From Cichorium intybus (taxonomy: Eukaryota; Streptophyta; Magnoliopsida; Asterales; Asteraceae), in contig JAKNSD010000063.1 of the NCBI GenBank assembly GCA_023525715.1, positions 62,001 to 126,000 on the forward strand: a stretch of 64,000 nt of DNA, read 5' to 3'. How positions within the stretch are numbered: position 1 is the stretch's first letter; each line of letters opens with the position of its first letter. The notes beneath the pieces are model-generated. The model was not told the DNA's origin. It saw only the letters and a list, made by a program, of their open reading frames with translations, and made no database searches. A program made the translations under genes and the position numbers. Positions 31,461 through 46,419 of this stretch are shown here, in pieces.

Positions 31461-33850
31461 TAAGTATGGACAAAATGTTGATGCAGATGTACTTTCATTG
31501 AATAGTTTATTATAACACCTATTTCAAGTTTTTGATATTAGACCATTACTTTGAACCACGGACTAAATTTGGATTTATTATTATTTTTTTGTTTCTATTA
31601 AAACATTGTAGTTTAAGTTTTTATCTCATTACTGCATCTTACTTTCCAGTTTGTTCTCGATCAGAAAGAATCAAAACCTGGTTTCACGATTCACAAATGA
31701 CAAATCAAAATTTCAGAATCGTAGAACTTCAGAATCAAAAAGAAATCAGAAAGAATCCAAGAAATTAACCTGATATCCTCTCAACTTCACGATCACAAAT
31801 CAGATGTTCATAATCAGAAGAATCAGAACCGTGAATGGCTGAAAGCGAAGGAGTGAACCGTTTTTGATATTTCAGAACCTGAAATTCAGACCCATTTAAC
31901 TTTTATCCAGATCAGAACCGTGAGTCCCATGACCTTTGATGATTCATTGAAGGCGTGATTCCTGAACCGTAGTTACCGTACCCAATTTCTGATTTAGAAA
32001 ATAGAAGACTAGAAAGAAGAACTGAAGAATGAAACTAATTAGAAGTCAGAACCGACTGAGCATGGGATGACTTTCTTTGTACAGCTCGGTGTTACATTAT
32101 TAAAGTTTAAAAAGTATATGTGTAAAATTCCATTCATATAAAAGGAAAATGTTATAATCAAAATATATTTTGGGAATTCCAAAATAAAAAAGTTCATCCC
32201 GGTCAATTTGGAATTGATGATTAATACACTCGTAAATTTGATTACGTCGTCTGTTACTTTCAATTACAGATTTGCTATAAACAGTTATTGATTTTATTTA
32301 CAATTTGTTATTTTCAGTTTACTATAAGAAAAAGAAAAGAAATGACATAGTTTTTAAATTAATATTATTTGAGGAAAGAAAACTATTTATCTATCTCCGC
32401 ATTACGAAGTTAGCTTCAATCATCTAACCTATGGGTGACCATTGGAACCGGGTATTCGACTTCGTACCCTATTGATTCCAGCATTGAAACCTATGTGTCT
32501 GGTTCTGAATTCAGTTATTTGGAATATGATATGTTTCCGAAATAAATCGGAACCAAATAATGTTCATTTACAACTAGGGATAAGATTGGTTCTGAAACCA
32601 GATGATACCGACCCAGAATCAAAGGTCAAAACCGAAAAATGAAAATTCTAGGAACCAAGAACAGAACCAAATTGCATAATTGATTCTCATGCGATTTTGA
32701 CTTAGTTGGGTTCCAAATGTTATTTTGCTCATCTATAATAAGATCAATTCCAGAACAGGATCGAACAGAAAGAGAACCTAAAAAAGAAATTCAAAGAATC
32801 GAGAACCGAACCGAATTGCATAATTGGTACGGTTTCGGTTTAGTTTAACACTTATCTTTCTCATCCATATTTAAAATATAACAAATATGTTTTGACCTAA
32901 GCCCCATCCTAAAACCCTAAAGATAAAACCTAAGCCCAAAACCTAAAATCCTTAACCCTACCCTCCCCCTCGGTTCCATTCAACGGTAATATAACATGTT
33001 CTTAAGAAAAACCTATTCCCACCTAGCAAAAGAAACAAACCGTAATATAACATGTTCAATTGTCAAATCAGTGTCGGAACATAACCCACATCATACATTA
33101 AAATATATCACACTATGACCATAATTATGTCAAACTATGACAAAAAAATTTATCAGAATATAATACTCACCATTTTGTCAAACTACGCCAAAAATTTTGT
33201 ATGTTTACCCAAAACTCAGATCAAAACCTGCATTCATAACAAAACATAGTCTAAAACATTTACTAAAAGCACCACCTTGGTCACAATTGCCATATTTTAA
33301 GATGAAATCACTAAATACAATACAAAGGTTATATCATGATGAGCCAAGAGAAGTGAAAAACAAGAAATCTACCAGATTTTATTCATATCTCCTCGCTGAT
33401 TTCATAAATATTGACCAGTCAAATACAAATGATCTCTCTACAATTTTGGATTGGACTTGTTAATAAGGTCATGCCTTTACATGTTGAAAAAAACAAGTTA
33501 AATTTAAGAAAGAGTAGCATACAATCATTAATATGTTTATTATAAAAACCCTATTTCCATTTTCTCCAAATTATAGCATCATACATTGAAAAATCTACCC
33601 AAGTGTAGCATCATGATCTAAATACGAAATAATTTTGGATAAGTTATCCAAATGACATTTTTCTAATAACAGTAAATTGCAAGTACAATGCTATAATTAG
33701 GTAGATTTTAAAAGTTAAATGTCTTAATAAGAAAAAATAGAGGTATAATGATATAATAAAAGTTAACTGCTATAATACACAAATAAATGGAAGTATGTTG
33801 CTACTCTTCGGTTCAGATCCTAGAATATATGAGCTAAATGCAAGACATAT
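31461..33850. other. AT-rich non-coding stretch
   Basis: No gene is recognised. Between 32420 and 32880 there are recurrent GGAACCGGG and CGGTTTCGGTTTAGTTT phrases and two similar AACC(A/G)AATTGCATAATTG segments (near 32667 and 32811), which may be the remains of an old small transposon. I could not define its ends. Confidence 0.4.
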
Positions 33851-33853
33851 TAA

Positions 33854-34043
33854 GGCACTTTCAACTTTTACCTTAAATACCATTTACTTTAAAATACATT
33901 TCTATTAGAGCGTTATATTTTGAATTCTAAATTAGAATAGACAATACATTTAAGTTATGAATGTTTGTGCTTTATAGATTACAAATCAAGGGAACATTAG
34001 AGATTATAATATAAGAAAAAGGCATTAAACTATTGAAGATGCC
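33854..34043. mobile_element. Candidate Tourist-like MITE
   Basis: A 190-bp AT-rich stretch with ends GGCACTTTCAAC and, inverted, GGCATCTTCAATAG, similar to common plant Tourist/Harbinger MITE ends. The left flank is TAA but the right flank is AAT, so the target duplication is not confirmed. Confidence 0.35.
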
Positions 34044-36635
34044 AATTGGCACAAGTAGAATTTGAAACAGAAGGTAATTAATACGATTGACTTGTTATTT
34101 CAGTTAAAAGGGGTAAAGGGATAATCATGTGAAATAAAAATACCACACACCTTAGTCGTAATTAGTTTTCCACAGTCAAACCCAAAACCAATCCACCAAA
34201 TTGATTAGTAATTCAGTTTCAACAGCACCTCTACGCTAATCCACCACCTGCATGAACCACTTGTATACATTTTTGTATTGATTAAATTTGATTATGTTGA
34301 TATTATAGGTAACATATTGCTATTATATGTTAAAAGAGCAAAATTGTTGCTTTACTGGGCCAACTTAGTAAGTACATTGTTACACAAAGCCAACTTAGTA
34401 AGTACATTGTTACACAAAGCCAACTTAGTAAACAAAAACTTTGATGTACCACATGTTTAAGGTAAAAGTGATCCTATTAAAAACAATATGAAAGTTGTAT
34501 GGTTTTACTGGAAAAACATAAAAAGGGTATATGAAATTAGCATGCCTGAATAGTATGAAATGAAAGTAAATGTTATACACAATGAGTAAAAACACAAATT
34601 AACCTTGAAATTATTTACGTGTAAAGTCTACATCTTGTTGCATACTACGAGTTCCTCCACAATTGATGTTGGATCATGCACCATTTTATAACTGAAATAG
34701 TTTATGATTTAACATTTTAGAGTAAGTTACAAAAGTGGTCTATGTACTTACTAATTTTTATAGTATTTAGTTAAAATTTGAATTTTTTTCCAACTTTGGT
34801 CCTTATTTTAAGGTTTCACATTTCACATCATTTTTGCTTCATGATATAAAAATATCTAATTTACAAATATGGTCCATTTTCCTTTCTGCTTTTAGTCATT
34901 TTAGACTAAATTTAAAATATTTTGCAATTTTGGTCCTTATTTGAGGTTTCATATTGATGTTTTGTATCACTCTTTGTCCTTATTCATTTGACTATGTAAA
35001 TAAAATGTACATCCAATGGGAAGGTAAACATAGGAACGTAAATATTTAAGCTTTCAAAATAAGCAATTTCAAAACTGTGTACTTTTACAAAAAGTGATAG
35101 TTTTATTGTTATCAACCATATCAATAGTAGAGCCATATGTGAATGGATCCAAATACAATTCATAAAGCAGCTATATAACCTAGATAAGGGAGATTTAAAA
35201 AACAAACATTTAAGTAAACGATAAAAGAATTGATGGTAAATGAAAGATGGGTAAATCTCACCTTATCTATGACATAACATGAGAAGGGGTTGAGCATATT
35301 TCTTTTCATAGTTGATGTGTTACCTTCCCATAAACAACTCCTAAAAATATTCAAACCTTTCTACCACCAAAATAAGTATAAATGAAAATTGTTCGTTTCC
35401 ATTTTTAAGCTTTGAATAAAGCCATTAGCAAGACAAATATCCATGAGACCAAAGAATTTTTTTCCTATTGAGTAGGGGTATATACGTGTTATTAGACATT
35501 GTTTTGAGTCAATTGATCCATTTATATCTAACTATAACATTGAACTATCCTTTCTATATGTACACCGTACAATAGGGCGATATATGATGTGTTCAAATAA
35601 AAAACTTATGGTTTAGAAAGGTGTACACTTGCAGAAAAAAAATGGGGTTGGAGACCTTTGAGCTCATTACCAAGTTTAGTTAATAAAACCTCCAACAAAA
35701 AGAGTAAAACCCAAAATTACGTGCAATATCTTATAAATATCAAATAAAAAGCTAAAATAACTATGGTTGGGATTTACTCCCATGAATCATAGAGGATCTG
35801 GTCTTTTGCTTGGCATGAGAACAATTGATATCATGAAAATCTTTTATAAGAATAAACACAAGAAGCCACATAGTAGATTACATCTTTCCATATTTTGGGT
35901 GAAACAAAATACAAAGTTGAAGGCGAAAGGGTAGAAAAAGCCTAAATTGTTCTTGGAATGTAGATTTAATGTATAAACCTCCCCTTTTGTAGGAAAAAAC
36001 ATGGGTAGTGGCCGGTAACTAGAGGCAGTGAAGCCAACTGCAATAGTGATCAGCTAGGGTTCTTGCAAGAAGCTTTTCAAAATCCAAATATTCATTTGGG
36101 GTATGAAAATCGATGTTTTCCCATTGATAATATCCAAAACAAATTTAACAAACTAATGGTTAAAAATGTTCAATTAATAAAGATTAGATATCTTTTACCT
36201 CTAAATGTCATCCATTGTTTGCTTGTAAAGAATGTTCAAAACCGATGTAGGGGGCTTGCCATTTTAGAGAGAGAAAAAAGGAAAAGATAAGGGAGAAGAC
36301 ATACATGGTCAATCGTGGTGGGGATGGGGATGGTGGTGAAGGTTGGTTTGGGTTCTTTACAAAGAGGGTTTATAGAGAGAGGTACAGTACGGTGGACTGT
36401 GAAAGAGTTAGGGAGGGAGAACGAACTAGGTGAATGTGATGGCAGTGGTATGGTTGTGTCGATGGATGGTTGTAGTATGTGGTGAGTGTTTGTAGAAAAC
36501 TAGATATTATCTACAGTACCAGTAAGGAAATGTTCACCAAAAAGGAGAAGGAGTGTGAAGATGAAACATGGATATGGAATTCTAAATTTGAAATAAGCCC
36601 TCACTCGCTCCTCAATTAACAATTAACAGAAACTT
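34044..36635. other. AT-rich non-coding stretch with minor repeats
   Basis: No supported gene. A 30-base tandem repeat lies at 34359-34430. Two TTTGGTCCTTATTT...GGTTTCA-like phrases lie near 34795 and 34933. A purine- and GT-rich stretch lies at 36290-36490. Confidence 0.4.
34359..34430 (+). repeat. 30-base tandem repeat, about 2.4 copies
   Basis: Two units starting GCCAACTTAGTAAGTACATT, identical by eye and each ending in GTTACACAAA, are followed by a partial third (GCCAACTTAGTA). Confidence 0.9.
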
Positions 36636-39350
36636 ATGGGAACTTACTCTAGTGCACCTTCGATATACATATTATCTCAAGCTGCAAATGATATAAATTG
36701 GCTATGGCATCAAAGACTCCCTCATTTATATTTTAATTCCAATAGAAAACTTGTCATAGGAGACCTAGTAAGAGATTCACCTTTTCTTATGTACGATAGT
36801 AATACACTTTATACTACTCATGAAGAGGGTAAACAAAGTTAAAAGGGTCATTCCATTATGATTTACTCAAATATTATTGAACATTTAGTACTCTTACACA
36901 ACTATGTATACAGACCTTCCCCAATTGTAAGCTTGGGTAGTAAAAAGTATATTCTGGTAATTGTTGATGACTTTTCATGTTTTTATTAAATGCATTGAAC
37001 TCAAAATCAAGAAGATTGTTCGAAGTGTATGAAGCAATAATGGCACTGAGTTCATGAAGTGAATTTTTTATGAAATCCTTACAGTGAATGTATCATAATT
37101 TGCCAACACCATATACACCGCAAAAAATAGTATGGTAGAACGAATGATTCAATCTATTTGCAAAGTCACGAGATAAAGGCTAAACTTTATGAATCCACCT
37201 CTTTACTTTTGAGCTTATGCAATTTCCACTTCTTGTTTCACTCAAAATCTTTCATACATTAAGAAGATTCCCAATTATACCTTATGAAATTCTTAAATAT
37301 TGAAAACATATTGCCAAATTCATTCATGTATTCATTCATGAATTTGGTTCCATGTACTTTATTCTAAATTAAAAGGATCAATGGGACAAGTTTCAATAAG
37401 GCCGACGAAACTAGTTTCCTTTTATATGCACAAAAATCCATTGCATATAGAGTTCTCAATTAACAGACAAGGATAATTGAAGAAACTTGTGAGTTTTTAA
37501 CTCAATGACATTACCTCAAAACTTCTTAAAAGGCATTTGAATAATCAAATATTTTTCATCATCAAATTTACAAACATTATTAGTTATATCTTTTGATGCA
37601 GGCTTTGAAAGATTATTTGTAGTATAAGAGACTGCTGATACTTCTGAATTAGATGCAACTAATAAGTGGAAAGAAGAAATTTTAAAGTTTGTAGAAAATA
37701 CTAAAGTAATAGATGCTTAGTAATCTGATGATCATTCTCATGTTCATAGAGAGGGGGAGTATACTAATATTGATGCTCCAATTGCTCAAATTAGGGGGAG
37801 TGACACAATACTGAAGCTTCAAATTCTTAGAAGAATCTATTGCTCATGTTGGGGGGGGGGGGGGGAGCAAAATCAAATACCAATATCTAAAACTTCTACT
37901 TCTTCAATTTATACTTTAAATAATGATATTCCTAATGATAATTCTCATTATTCAGGTGAACATTCTAAATTAGAAGATATTTTTCGACAATAATTTCCTG
38001 ATAATAATCAAGCATATCCACCTTTGAAAAAGTGGACACAAGATCATCCCGAATACCAAGTGATTGGTAATTTTATGCATTTGGTTTTAACGAGAGCTCA
38101 GCTAAAAAATAATGTTTTTTTAGCAAATGACAATGTTTTTGTGTGTTTAAAGTCTTAATTTTGAAAGTCGAACCCAAAAAAGTAAAAAATGCACTTAAAC
38201 ATTCGAATTAGGTAGAGGCCATGCTAGCAGAACCTATAGAATTTGAAAGAAACAAAGATTGGAAACTTATCGAAAATCCACTATATGCATCTGTTGTTTG
38301 AAATAAAGCTTGACTGGTAGTCAAAGTCTATTATCAAGAAGAAGGAAATGCCTATGAATAAACTTTTACTCTAAATGCTCGTCTTGAATCTGATTGAATC
38401 ATTATTACATATGCTGCTTATAAGAACTTTGAAATTTACCAAATGGACATGAAATGAAATTTCTTAAATGGTGAATTAGAAGAAACGGTTTACGTCAAAC
38501 AACCTCCATGTTTTGTTAATAATAAATTTCCTAATCATTTTTATATCTTGTACAAGTTTGTTTATGGACTTAACAAGCTCCCTATGCATGGTATGAAACT
38601 CTTACCAAAATTCGTAAACTATTCGAATTCAAACAAGGTTCAGTGGATCCTACTATATTTTCTAAGAAATTTGGTGACCATCTTGTGTTAGTGCAAATAT
38701 ATGTTGTTGATATCATTTTTGGTTTTACAAATCCCAAAATTTTCAAATGACTTTGAAGAGATCATGAAAGACAAATCAAAATGAGTATTATGAGAAATTT
38801 CATCTTCTTTCTTGGGTAAACATTTGACAAAATTCCAAAGGCATATTTATTAATCAAGTAACTTATACAGTAAATCTTTACATTGCTTTAGTATAGAAAA
38901 ATCGTTATGATACGATATTCACAATGACTTTTGGCATAGGGCTAAGTCCTTCGTTAGAAAAACCTGTAGTGGATCAGCACAAATACTAACCATGATTGTT
39001 TCATTACTTTAATTAACGTCAAGCACACCTGATATTATATGTGCTATGTATCATCATAATCCATGTGGACTACATCTAACTACTGTGCGGAATATCTTTC
39101 ATTATTTACAAAAGACACATTTGTTAGGCATATATCCGACTAAAACAAATTTTTAAGAGGACCATTGGTTGGTTGGCAATCGAATATACAAACGAGTGTT
39201 CCAATTTCGAGTCCAAAGCTAAATACACCGTGGCTGCTACATGTTACACACAAGTCATATGGATACAGAGCCATGTACATATGAGATTCATATTTCAATT
39301 ATGAAAAAGATTCATTTATTTTGTAACTCAAGTGGGAAGAACCATTAGTA
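36636..39350 (+). pseudogene. Eroded Ty1/copia gag-pol relic
   Basis: Short readable islands keep the copia order on the plus strand: a pre-integrase motif (NWLWHQRLPHLYFNS, 36690), integrase core pieces (KKYILVIVDDFS near 36945, NNGTEF near 37045, TPYTPQKNSMVER near 37110), the linker (KKWTQDHPEYQVIGNF, 38025), RT (FERNKDWKLIENP, FEIYQMDMK, NGELEETVYVKQPP, YGLNKLP, 38240-38590) and an RNase H remnant (HHNPCGLHLTTVRNIFHYL near 39050, EYTVAAT-like near 39220). Stops and shifts occur every few tens of codons. A run of 15 G at 37851-37865 and two other GGGGGAG tracts lie between integrase and RT. No LTRs were identified. Confidence 0.75.
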
Positions 39351-40296
39351 CTCAGTGACACCCTAACGTGGTATGATGATATGTTCTGCCATGAAAGCTC
39401 GGAGGTGCTTATACATGGTGGCATCCGGTGTTTGGATTAGGAGGATGCAGGCGTTGATGGGGAAAAGTAAGTTGTTACAGTGATATAGAGAAGGAGAGGA
39501 TGCAGGGAATAGCTCAACCTAGTGCGATCCTGTAGGATTGCAGAAGTTCCCTTTTTGGGAAGTTAGATAACCATTGGATAACGAAGAGTGTGTTCAAACG
39601 TGTAAAAGATTGGATTCTAGAGGATTTGGGGCGGTATCTTCCTTGTTAGGTTCATCTTGAGTCATAGAAGGAGTCGAGCCTCAATAAACATCCCCTTACG
39701 ACTATTAGGGGGAAAAAGCGTAGAATTCTACCTACAGAGGTTAATCCGGTGGGGTATGCTATTATTATGTGCAACATTATGAAGTCGAGTTGATTGTAGC
39801 AAGGGTGGGGGATGTTGGACTATTTCAAGGAAATGACATTTGTGTGGATTGTATATCTTGCTACGTGCTATATTAGAGGTTGGATGTCATGCTCATGCAG
39901 CGCTATTGTAGATGTTATGAGATCAACGTACTCAGCGATGCAGGGTGGCTCGACGCACTGAGCAACGTAGTACAGAGTAGGGATTCCCGACGAGACGTAT
40001 TGAGTGGATACGCATGACTCGACGTGCAAAGTATGTGCGACTCGGTGTTCTGAGCGAAGGGGCACGACTCAATGTATGTAGTGGTCTAATTTATTGATTA
40101 CTGTGATATACAAATACATGATAGAAGGTTGCTGCTGCTCAAGAATAAAGTTGGAATAGCAAGTTGTATAATGTAGAGTTTTAGACATTAGAATAGGGGA
40201 TGGTTGGGATTTTTACCTTCCATTGGTGGTGTTTGCCTTCAATGGCAGTCGTCAACAAGAGCATCAGTGAGCCTGTTCGCGAGATGTTGTGTATAA
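39351..40296. other. Non-coding stretch
   Basis: No gene is recognised. Between 39930 and 40080 the words ACTCGACG, ACTCGGTG and ACTCAATG recur every 25-40 bases, probably the remains of an LTR or satellite-like repeat. Confidence 0.4.
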
Positions 40297-40763
40297 TGTA
40301 ACACCCTATTTTTTCAAAAATTATTAATAATAAAATCCTTATATGAATATATAAAAATATTTCATTAAAATTAAATAAGAATTTATCAGAGTATGGGTAT
40401 TAAAACCTTACACAAAATTTTTAGACTTAATTAATCTTGAAACCAAGAAAAGGTTGTTAAATAAAATCTTAAATCCAAATTGTACTTTCAAAAATAGTTT
40501 TCTTGGAAATGTCCAACTTTAAATCAAAACTATAATGATACGCGGAAGACTTAAAATAATAAATTACTCAAAGGTCCATTCATTTATTCTGATACGAGCT
40601 TAGAGCGATCACACAATGTCCTTTTCCATAAATACCCCTAAAACATGAAATGTTAGAATTTAACGGGCAAGCGGAAACGCTTAGTGAGAAACACAGTACT
40701 CGCATATTATATCAATCACATGCATTCACGTAACACATCTATTCATTCACATGCAAGCTATAC

Positions 40764-40798
40764 AACATAACATAACATAACATAACATAACATAACAT
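40764..40798 (+). repeat. (CATAA)n microsatellite
   Basis: About seven units of CATAA. Confidence 0.95.
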
Positions 40799-42416
40799 AT
40801 AATAACATAACTCCTATAACACATACAGTTGGTACCAACTACTATACACAGGCCGATTCCCCGAAGGGCTTGTCTCGGACACTGCCTCTGCCTACTGGCC
40901 ACTTTGCCTCGTGGGTCCTTCATGACCAGCCGACTAAATCACTTCGCCCTGTGGGTCCTTCATGATCAGTCGAATTACATACAATATACATTCAAATAAT
41001 TCATATCATATTTTTCATTAAAAGGACATAAACATACATACACTTCACACATAGCACATACATGCACCGTCAACATAATAGGTGAGTTAATGTAGCTTAC
41101 ATGATACCACTGTGTTGCTAATAGCATTCCATTTGCCAAGATACCAACGATATCACATATCAACCTTATCCTTGGTTACATGTATACTTGTACACTTGAT
41201 CACGTAATCTCCTTAAATCAACAATTTACCTAAACAATAATTTATTCGTATTTAGATGAAATGTTGCATAAGTTCTTTAAGCTATTTACCTAAACATAAT
41301 TTATATATGATATTATATCTTGTATTTAAATAAGCCGGTCTTAACATAATCATTAAATAATAATATAGCATAATAACTAAAAGAACATTATTTAAAATCC
41401 TAACATGCCACATTCAAGCTAGAACCGAGCATTTGGTTTTCATTAGGCTAAAATATGAAGTGATAATATTTTCAACCTAATTAAGATGAATTTTCATGCA
41501 TAAACGTAATTGTACTTTACATGATTTAATAAATAAACTATTGGTTACTTAATATATCAAACACATAACCATTCATGGGGGCCTAGAATATCCAAGTTAT
41601 AAAATGATGGATTAAAACATCATGGTTAAAATATTTATGGTGGATTGGGATATTAGAATTTGTAAGTTGTATTTGTTTTCTCACGTATGGCTTCCTTGGG
41701 ATACCCAGTAGGCCAGTATCTCAGGTTTAAATACCTCAATAGCTAGCCTTATATAGTTATATATGTGTGATAATTTCTAACGCAACTAAATTCCCGAATC
41801 CAATAATTTACGTTAGCCCAAATAAAACAACTAACCTAATTTGCTTGTTTACCAAATCACGTGGAATTTTCATAAGTTGCATCACAGGCCATACCTGGTA
41901 ACCTTATACCGTCGGAGCTCACCTCCCTGACAAGTCTTCTATAACAACCGGTCGTCGTTTGACACTGAATCGGAACGGAAGTCTTCGCAACTGGAAACCG
42001 ATGTCTACTAGTTGCCTAATGTCGCCGTCTCCGGATAGCTACAACACCGACAACAGCAGCAAAGCATCGCTGCTGCCTGCTGTCCTCCAGCTTGCCTCCT
42101 CATCCCTGCTCTTTCTCGCTTCTCTCTCTTGCTGCTTTCACGTTTCTATACCGCCTCCACCTTCAGCCGGCGTTGCTGGCCACCCTTGCCTCTCCTGCCG
42201 TAATCCATATCAACATGGCAACATGGTTTCTGCTTTCTCCTTCTTCCTCTGTAACTCTGATTTTCTGTCTCTGCAGCTCATTCTCGCATCTAAGTCTCTT
42301 ACTCGATCGACTAGATGCAAGCGGTAACATAAGGTGATGAACGTAGAATAGATCAACTGGCATTAATCGCTCTTAAACATGGAGTTAGGGTTATTGGAAA
42401 AAGTGTCGGTTCCATT

Positions 42417-43143
<727 letters not shown>

Positions 43144-43336
43144 GTTCCATTATCTAAGTCTCCCGACAGTTACTTGAAAATTTCCAAGAATTGCAATTCA
43201 ATCCCCCAAGTTTCTATGATTGCTGCATCTAACCCTTAGAGTCAATAGTTTGGTAATTTATGTTTCATTTCTTGACAAACTAGGTCCGCTATCATTGTTT
43301 TATTTCTTTTTAAGTCACTTAAATGTTTTATTGAAT

Positions 43337-43378
43337 TATTATTATTATTATTATTACTATTACTATTTTTATTATTAT
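43337..43378 (+). repeat. (ATT)n microsatellite
   Basis: Imperfect ATT/ACT triplets, about 13 units, in the end region of the element D LTR. Confidence 0.9.
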
Positions 43379-43485
43379 GAAAATTATTTTCATAATTTAT
43401 AATTAATTACTTAGTTATTTTCCTAAAATATGAATTAAATAAACGATTAAATAAATAAATGCTAAAATAAGAATAGGTTGTTACA

Positions 43486-43500
43486 ACTCTCCCCCACTTA
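43486..43500 (-). other. Polypurine tract of element D
   Basis: On the minus strand TAAGTGGGGGAGAGT directly precedes the LTR start TGTAACA. Confidence 0.6.
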
Positions 43501-43899
43501 TATTAAAATAATTTAAAATAATTACTGGTCTACAATATTGCTCTGACTTACTTACTAGGTCATGACTTATTTTCTTATCTTAACCAGCCGTTTACTTTAC
43601 TTGAACTTTCCTCTAGTTTGCTTTACACTGTGAGAGACTTACCCCACTTGTCTAACAAGAGTCTTGCACCTTCCCTTAAACTGTTTCACATACGTAGCTA
43701 TCTTGAATTGTATTTCAAAACTACTATCATATTTAAAAGTTCAAAAATATTCCGTTAACATATATTAAAACATGTGTATTTATTACTTCTCTTAACAAAA
43801 TATTCATTATGGTATGGTATACTTAAATTTTAAATCCTAATAACTTATACGTTTTCTTTCATGAAAAACCTTATGTGTTCAAGAATTTTGAATCTTTGA

Positions 43900-46317
43900 C
43901 CTGTGGATATAAATGTAACACACAAATATTATTGAAAAGCAAAAATGTTTGATTTACAGTTAGTTTCTGCTAGAGTATCAAATCACTTGTAGCGAAATAG
44001 TACAGTCGAATACACATACGTATACTACACCTCAATAATCTCTTCTAGCTGGCCATAATATTTTTCATTTTTCTCTCCTACCGCTAGCACCACTGAGTTT
44101 TGTCACGGTCCACTACCATAAACCTAACAACATTGACTATGCAAGCAGTGTAAGTAAATGAATTTATTTTCGCACCCACTGAAAGAGCCGAAAACTCTTC
44201 GTGGAATTCTGGGGAATTTTGTGTTTTCATTGAATAGACCTTCTCAAGAAACCACTTAGGAAATTCGGTTTTAACATCACTTCTGGGATGTTCGTATTTG
44301 AATTCTCTACATTCATGAGAAAAAAATATAAGAAGGAAGGAAGGAAAAAATAGTTAACATATAATTATAAGATAAAGATAAGAACACTTATTTCATATAC
44401 TTTCTAACTTCTTCATATTTATCGAGTACAAACCATTCAATGTTTAGTTTTTCTTTTGGATCAAGTTGTTTGTTTTGCCTTGCGCTAGTCGGACGACATT
44501 TCAACTCAAACATCCAAAACTTTCTTTTTTCAACAATAACATCGTCGTTTCTATTGGGGAGATTAAATCGAGTCTGGACATCTCGAAGGTACATTGAACA
44601 AAATATTAAAGTTTCTTCAGCAACATAACCTTCAGGTATACAACTTTCCAGCCTTGCCTTATTTCTGACATAGTTTTTTAATTTTTTCATATACCTTTCA
44701 AACGGATACATACATCTCATATATACTGTACCTCCTCAAAGGGCTTCATCAGGTAAATGCAAACCTAAATGAATCATAATGTCAAAAAAAGCTAAAGGGT
44801 AGATCAGCTCTAACTTGCACAAGATTGTAAGAATGTCGTCGTTGGCTTTCTTCATATCCTTCACCAATAGCGTACTAAAGCAAAGTTGCTTAAAAATCAT
44901 GCAAAGGTCTACTATTGGTGTATAAGTATCTTTGTTCAAAAACCCCTGTACTCCAATGGGTATTGAACGTTGCATAAGAATACGAAAATCATGACATTTC
45001 AACGCTATTATGTTTGTATAGTTATCAGTCACTTTACTACTAATATTAGATCCAAACCCATCTGGCAGTTTAATGTCTTTAATAAATTGACAAAAAATAT
45101 TTAGATCAGTTTTCGTGAATGAGTATTTTGTCGGAAGTCTAAAGAACTTCTTACCCTTTTTGTGCAACCATTGTGGCCTCCGAATATTTAGATTTTCCAA
45201 GTCCAACCATGCATTCGAAGTGTCTTTAGTCTTATCGTTCATTAGAAGCATACTCAACAAAAAGCAGCAAACATTTTTTTCAACATGCATTACATCTAAG
45301 TTGTACTTTAGCTGCAAAGAAGACCAATACTCAAGTTCAATGGAGGTAGATTATATGCGGTAAGTATAACCAGCCACATGTTATAAGCTAAACTCATGTT
45401 GCCATATGGATTAAAACCATCAGCTGCAAGTCCTATGCGAACATTTCGGGGTTACCTGGAGATGTTAGGGTACTTCTATCAAATTCTTTCCACAAAGCCC
45501 ATCAACAGGATGACGCATCATACCTCTTCTGATAATCTGGTACTGTGCCAAATCATATCTTTTGCCGTTTGCCATGAACAATTACAAACGTCGTAGTCTG
45601 GGGGTCACAGGAAAGTAACGTAACACCTTGTGAGCAATCTTCTTACCTTTTGTATTTTCATCGAACCACCGGCTCTCGTTACAAATAGAACAATTCTGCA
45701 ATGAGCTATGTTCTTTCCAAAAGAGAGCATAATCATTTTGTGTATCGACTCATACCTCAAACGTATATATTTTAGTGTCTATTTTTTCTACATAATGTTA
45801 TGACGGGATCTTGTTGCCTTCCGGATATGAAGATTACAACAACTCAAGGAGTCCATCAAATGAACTATTAGTCCATTTTTTATTCACTTGATATGCATAA
45901 GCTTTGCTAATAAGTCTAGGGAAGAAAACTTAGGACAACCAGGATATAATTATGATTGGACTTCCTTTAATAGGTTTTCAAAATCATCGCAGACACCCAA
46001 GTTCCCTTCGTTGATGTTGGTATCATCTTCCACCACCTCCTCCATAACGTCTTCGATAACTTCAGTCATATCGTTTCTTGATGCCACATCATCCAAAACT
46101 GGAGGAATTGAAATTTCACCATGATAGCTCCACTTCTTGTACGACCAACAAAACCCAAATACCTGCACTAAGATAGTGTTTTGACATCGTTGAAACGCAC
46201 ATCTGACATAACCTTTGCTATCGACGCCTGCGTTGCACATCTCGACAAAAGAATGAGTCCTTGCTGGAGCTTAGGTGAGTTACGTTTTGGATTACTCCAG
46301 CTTTTATCAATAGGCAT
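43900..46317 (-). pseudogene. TNP2-type CACTA (En/Spm) transposase
   Basis: On the minus strand the probable start is at 46317 (MPIDKSWSN). The transposase-associated domain follows (GVDSKGYVRCAFQRC...WSYHGEI, 46240-46110) and then an acidic stretch. A middle section, readable in pieces at 45560-45330, has the MRHPVDG motif region and LAADGFNPYGNMSLAYNMW. The TNP2 core is at 45317-44736 (YNLDVMHVEKNVC, PDGFGSNISSKVTD, ALKCHDFRILMQRSIPIGVQG, PLAFFDIMIHLGLHLPDEAL). The domain after the core is at 44720-44388 (YPFERYMKKLKNYVRNKARLES). A DUF4216-like end is at about 44250-43960 (FPKWFLEKV, YYGQLEEIIEV). Stops and frame changes at about 46240, 45900, 45330, 44730 and 44030 show it is dead. Confidence 0.88.
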
Positions 46318-46419
46318 TATGCAACTGAAACATAATTTAGGGTTTAAAATAGATTAAAAATTTTTATGGGAAACAAACATATGTTATACAATTGGATCGC
46401 TAAAAGGATAATTCAAAAA

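Noticed and set aside
32420..32880. A small hAT-type transposon with GGTTCGG-rich ends
   Set aside because: Ends could not be paired, and no 8-bp duplication was seen.
36063..36290. 75-codon ORF as a host gene
   Set aside because: There is no recognisable domain and base composition is AT-rich like its flanks. Chance is sufficient.
39860..40080. A satellite repeat based on ACTCGACG words
   Set aside because: Spacing is irregular and the words vary too much. It is more likely eroded transposon sequence.
41959..42327. 122-codon Ser/Leu-rich ORF
   Set aside because: It lies inside the gypsy-type LTR. Cys/Ser/Leu-rich composition from CTGCTG and TCTC repeats explains it.
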